Assembly: GCA_018396875.1 (NCBI GenBank)
Contig: JAGTQG010000004.1
Location: 1 to 62,309 of the forward strand
DNA length: 62,309 bases
Origin: Candidatus Bathyarchaeota archaeon
GTDB lineage: Archaea; Thermoproteota; Bathyarchaeia; Bathyarchaeales; Bathycorpusculaceae
Direction of reading: 5' to 3'
Position 1 is the first letter of the stretch, and each line of letters begins with the position of its first letter. Shown piece after piece: positions 60,312-62,309 of the stretch. Made by a program: the position numbers and the translations under genes. The notes below the pieces were generated by a model, which made no database searches, was not told the origin of the DNA, and worked only from the letters and a program-made list of their open reading frames with translations.

Positions 60312-61469
60312 ATGTTTGAAAGAGAGCTTCTCATGATCCCCGGTCCAACAAATGTTGATCCAAGAGTTTTGCGTGCCATGTGCAAGCCCCCATTATCCCA
60401 CACGAGTCTGGAGTTTGCCAGTATATTTAAAGAAGCTCTAGACAACTTGAAAAAAGTCTTCATGACAAGGGACGAAGTTTTCGTGGTGGCTGGTTCCGGT
60501 ACACTAGCTTTAGAGATGGCAATAGCCAACATAGTAGAGCCCGGCGACAAAGTGCTCAACACAGTTTCTGGATATTTTGGGCAGTATTTCGTTGAAATAT
60601 CAAAAGTTTACGGGGCAAAACCACGCGTCCTAGAAGTGCCATGGGGAAAACCCGTCAAACCAGAACTTGTCAAGGAAGCCTTGAAAGAGGATGATTACAA
60701 GGCGGTAACCGTTACCCATGTAGAAACCTCAACTGGATTGGTCAACCCTATTAAGGAGATAGGCGAGGTTGTTAGGAAAAACAGCAACGCCTTCTACATA
60801 GTTGACACTGTCTGCTCGCTGGGTGGAATGGAGGTTCGCGTTGACGACTGGCACATAGACATCTGCGTGTCTGGATCCCAGAAGTGCCTTGGCGTCCCGC
60901 CGGGTTTGGCGCTGGTTGCAGCAAATTCCAGAGCACTGGAACACGTTGAAAAGCGTAAAGCGTCCGTTGGTTCATGGTACGGAAGCTTCAAAAATTGGCT
61001 TCCAGTGATGCGTGACCCAACAAAATACTTTGCTACGCCGGCGGTCAACATGATTTACGCGCTTAATGAAGCCTTAAAACTTGTCCTCGAAGAGGGACTG
61101 GAGAACAGGTTTAGGAGACATTTTATTCTAGCCGAAGCCTTTAGAACGGCTATGGAAGCTTTAAACCTAAAACTTGTAGCTGAAAGAGAAAGTGCCGCCA
61201 ACACCGTTTCCGCCATCTACTACCCTGAAGGGGTGGATGACAACCAGTTCAGAAACAAAATGAAAGAACATGGAATAGTTGTCGCTGGAACACTTGGTCC
61301 GTTGAAGGGCAAAGGCTTCCGTGTAGGCCACATGGGGAACGTGAACCAAAACGACATTTTCGCCACGATAGCTGCCATAGAAAGCACTCTTAAACGGTTA
61401 GGATGCAAGGTGGAGATTGGAAAGGGAGTGGCAGCCGCCCAAGAAAAACTGCTCTCACTAACGAAGTAA
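60312..61469 (+). CDS. Class V aminotransferase (alanine-glyoxylate/serine-pyruvate type)
   Basis: About 385 residues. MIPGPTNVDPRVLRAMCKPP at the N-terminus, VAGSGTLALEMAIANI, and the PLP lysine in SGSQKCLGVPPGL; the C-terminal GFRVGHMGNVNQNDI binds the substrate carboxylate. Family members transaminate alanine, serine, aspartate or phosphoserine-like substrates to glyoxylate or pyruvate. ATG 60312 is chosen over GTG 60306. LysE follows at 25 bases. Confidence 0.93.
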   Translation: MFERELLMIPGPTNVDPRVLRAMCKPPLSHTSLEFASIFKEALDNLKKVFMTRDEVFVVAGSGTLALEMAIANIVEPGDKVLNTVSGYFGQYFVEISKVYGAKPRVLEVPWGKPVKPELVKEALKEDDYKAVTVTHVETSTGLVNPIKEIGEVVRKNSNAFYIVDTVCSLGGMEVRVDDWHIDICVSGSQKCLGVPPGLALVAANSRALEHVEKRKASVGSWYGSFKNWLPVMRDPTKYFATPAVNMIYALNEALKLVLEEGLENRFRRHFILAEAFRTAMEALNLKLVAERESAANTVSAIYYPEGVDDNQFRNKMKEHGIVVAGTLGPLKGKGFRVGHMGNVNQNDIFATIAAIESTLKRLGCKVEIGKGVAAAQEKLLSLTK

Positions 61470-61493
61470 CGATAAGCACAAAAGTGCAAAGGA

Positions 61494-62117
61494 ATGGAAC
61501 CAATAAACGATTTACCATTGTTTCTGGCTTCCGTAGCCCTAATCTCCCTATCCGGAGTTATGGCGCCCGGGCCTGTTTTTGCAGTGACCGTCGCAAAGGG
61601 GTATGAGGATAAAAAGGCTGGTGTTCTAATAGCCATCGGTCATGGTGCAATAGAGATTCCCTTAATATTCCTTTTATTTTTGGGGCTTTCAGAGTTTTTT
61701 CGTTCCATACTTGCTCAGAAAATTGTTGGTTTTCTTGGAGGCATAATCCTTGTTTACATGGGTTTTGGAATGCTTAGGAAACGTGAAGTGAAAAGCATAG
61801 AACCACAACGTTTGAGGAGCACCTCCTTTGTTAGCGGTTTTATAGCAACAGCCGCAAACCCCTACTTCTTCCTCTGGTGGGCAACCGTAGGCGCAGCTCT
61901 CATTCTCAACGCTTCTTTATTTGGCTACGTAGGGCTCATACTATTTACGGCTGTTCACTGGTCCTGTGACCTAGCTTGGGACACCTTTGTGGCTGTAGCT
62001 GTTTTTAAGTCGAGGCGCTTTTGGACTCAAAAAGTGTTCAACATAGTGTTTACTTTTTGTTTTGCCGTTTTGACTGCTTTTGGCTTATGGTTTATTGTTT
62101 CAGCCGTGCTGTGGTAG
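61494..62117 (+). CDS. LysE/RhtB-family exporter
   Basis: 207 residues with about six membrane segments. SGVMAPGPVFAVTVAKGYED is the LysE/RhtB signature, followed by GHGAIEIPLIFLLFLG and NPYFFLWWATVGA. Proteins of the family export basic or neutral amino acids, such as lysine, arginine, threonine or homoserine. Being downstream of an aminotransferase fits amino-acid handling. ATG at 61494. Confidence 0.9.
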   Translation: MEPINDLPLFLASVALISLSGVMAPGPVFAVTVAKGYEDKKAGVLIAIGHGAIEIPLIFLLFLGLSEFFRSILAQKIVGFLGGIILVYMGFGMLRKREVKSIEPQRLRSTSFVSGFIATAANPYFFLWWATVGAALILNASLFGYVGLILFTAVHWSCDLAWDTFVAVAVFKSRRFWTQKVFNIVFTFCFAVLTAFGLWFIVSAVLW

Positions 62118-62309
62118 GCTGCTCACTTTTTTAAGCCTATAACGCTCATAGAACAGATCGACACCATCTTTTTCCACTATGAACTCGACGGGGATCTTGC
62201 CGCCTGATTGAAGCGCGTAAAACCTCTTCACGTTGCCTTCAAGGTTTTCCGGAATCAGTGGGACCACCAAGTCCACATACTTGTCGCTGATTTCTATTTG
62301 AAGGATGCC
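62100..62309 (-). CDS. C-terminal part of an unidentified protein, cut by window edge
   Basis: The last 69 codons and a TGA stop (62100-62102) of a minus-strand gene. The visible stretch (QIEISDKYVDLVVPLIPEN, GGKIPVEFIVEKDGVDLFY) looks like a compact alpha/beta domain and ends RLKKVSSLPQHG. The reading frame is open throughout and overlaps the LysE stop region by 18 bases tail to tail. I do not recognise it. Confidence 0.6.
   Translation of the reverse strand, partial: GILQIEISDKYVDLVVPLIPENLEGNVKRFYALQSGGKIPVEFIVEKDGVDLFYERYRLKKVSSLPQHG

Noticed and set aside
1-62309. CRISPR arrays, insertion sequences, prophage or rRNA
   Set aside because: I saw no regularly spaced repeats, transposase motifs, phage structural genes or rRNA segments.

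Overview
The window is archaeal chromosome. The evidence is an archaeal-type S10/spc ribosomal gene block (eL34, eL32, eL19 and eS4 together with the Rpp29 subunit of RNase P), archaeal alanyl-tRNA synthetase, TiaS, Tsr3, an ATP-dependent DNA ligase, a tRNA-Met with an archaeal-type intron, TATA-box promoters and a tetraether-lipid-synthase-like radical SAM enzyme. Fatty-acid beta-oxidation genes next to Hyp maturation genes, together with DUF996 and DUF106 proteins, suggest a TACK-lineage archaeon, possibly Bathyarchaeia; that placement is inference. Genes are dense, mostly on the minus strand, and many appear to start with TTG or GTG behind a good ribosome binding site.

Layout. 1-4.4 kb holds four tRNAs (Asp, Ser, Met with intron, Cys), an orphan gene, an M20 peptidase gene broken by an in-frame TGA, a coiled-coil membrane protein and ribose-5-phosphate isomerase. 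4.4-17.3 kb (minus) holds a ThiF/MoeB-like E1 protein, DNA ligase, a TPR protein, glycosyltransferases and a nucleotide-sugar epimerase, an AIR-synthase-like protein with an ECF transporter S component, an unusual threonine-synthase-like protein fused to a helix-turn-helix domain, and a surface-glycan cluster that includes a reversibly-glycosylated-polypeptide-like protein. 17.4-29.6 kb (minus) is the ribosomal block running from uL22 to eL34 and Cmk, with SecY, a DUF106 insertase and an inserted Hsp20-like gene. 29.7-36.3 kb holds hydrogenase maturation genes hypE, hypD, hypC and hypF plus a TrmB-type regulator. 36.3-47.6 kb has the Tes-like radical SAM gene on plus, then a long minus-strand beta-oxidation cluster: acyl-CoA ligase, DUF35, thiolase, enoyl-CoA hydratase, two acyl-CoA dehydrogenases, hydroxyacyl-CoA dehydrogenase and both ETF subunits. 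47.7-57.6 kb holds alaS, tiaS, a stand-alone Lrp effector domain, NAD(P)HX repair, tsr3 and cstA. 57.6-62.3 kb holds two ArsA-type ATPases followed by two small paralogous proteins, a class V aminotransferase, a LysE-type exporter and the end of an unknown gene.

The beta-oxidation cluster is close to a full pathway: the ligase makes acyl-CoA, the dehydrogenases pass electrons to ETF, and the hydratase, hydroxyacyl-CoA dehydrogenase and thiolase finish each round. The hyp genes imply a NiFe hydrogenase elsewhere; no structural subunits, HypA or HypB are in the window. The strongest leads for something undescribed are the threonine-synthase-like protein that lacks its PLP lysine and carries a C-terminal winged helix, the ArsA pair with its matching pair of small proteins, and the basic Hsp20 protein inside the ribosomal/Sec block. 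No CRISPR array, insertion sequence, prophage, rRNA or replication origin was seen. No gene-free stretch exceeds about 300 bases.
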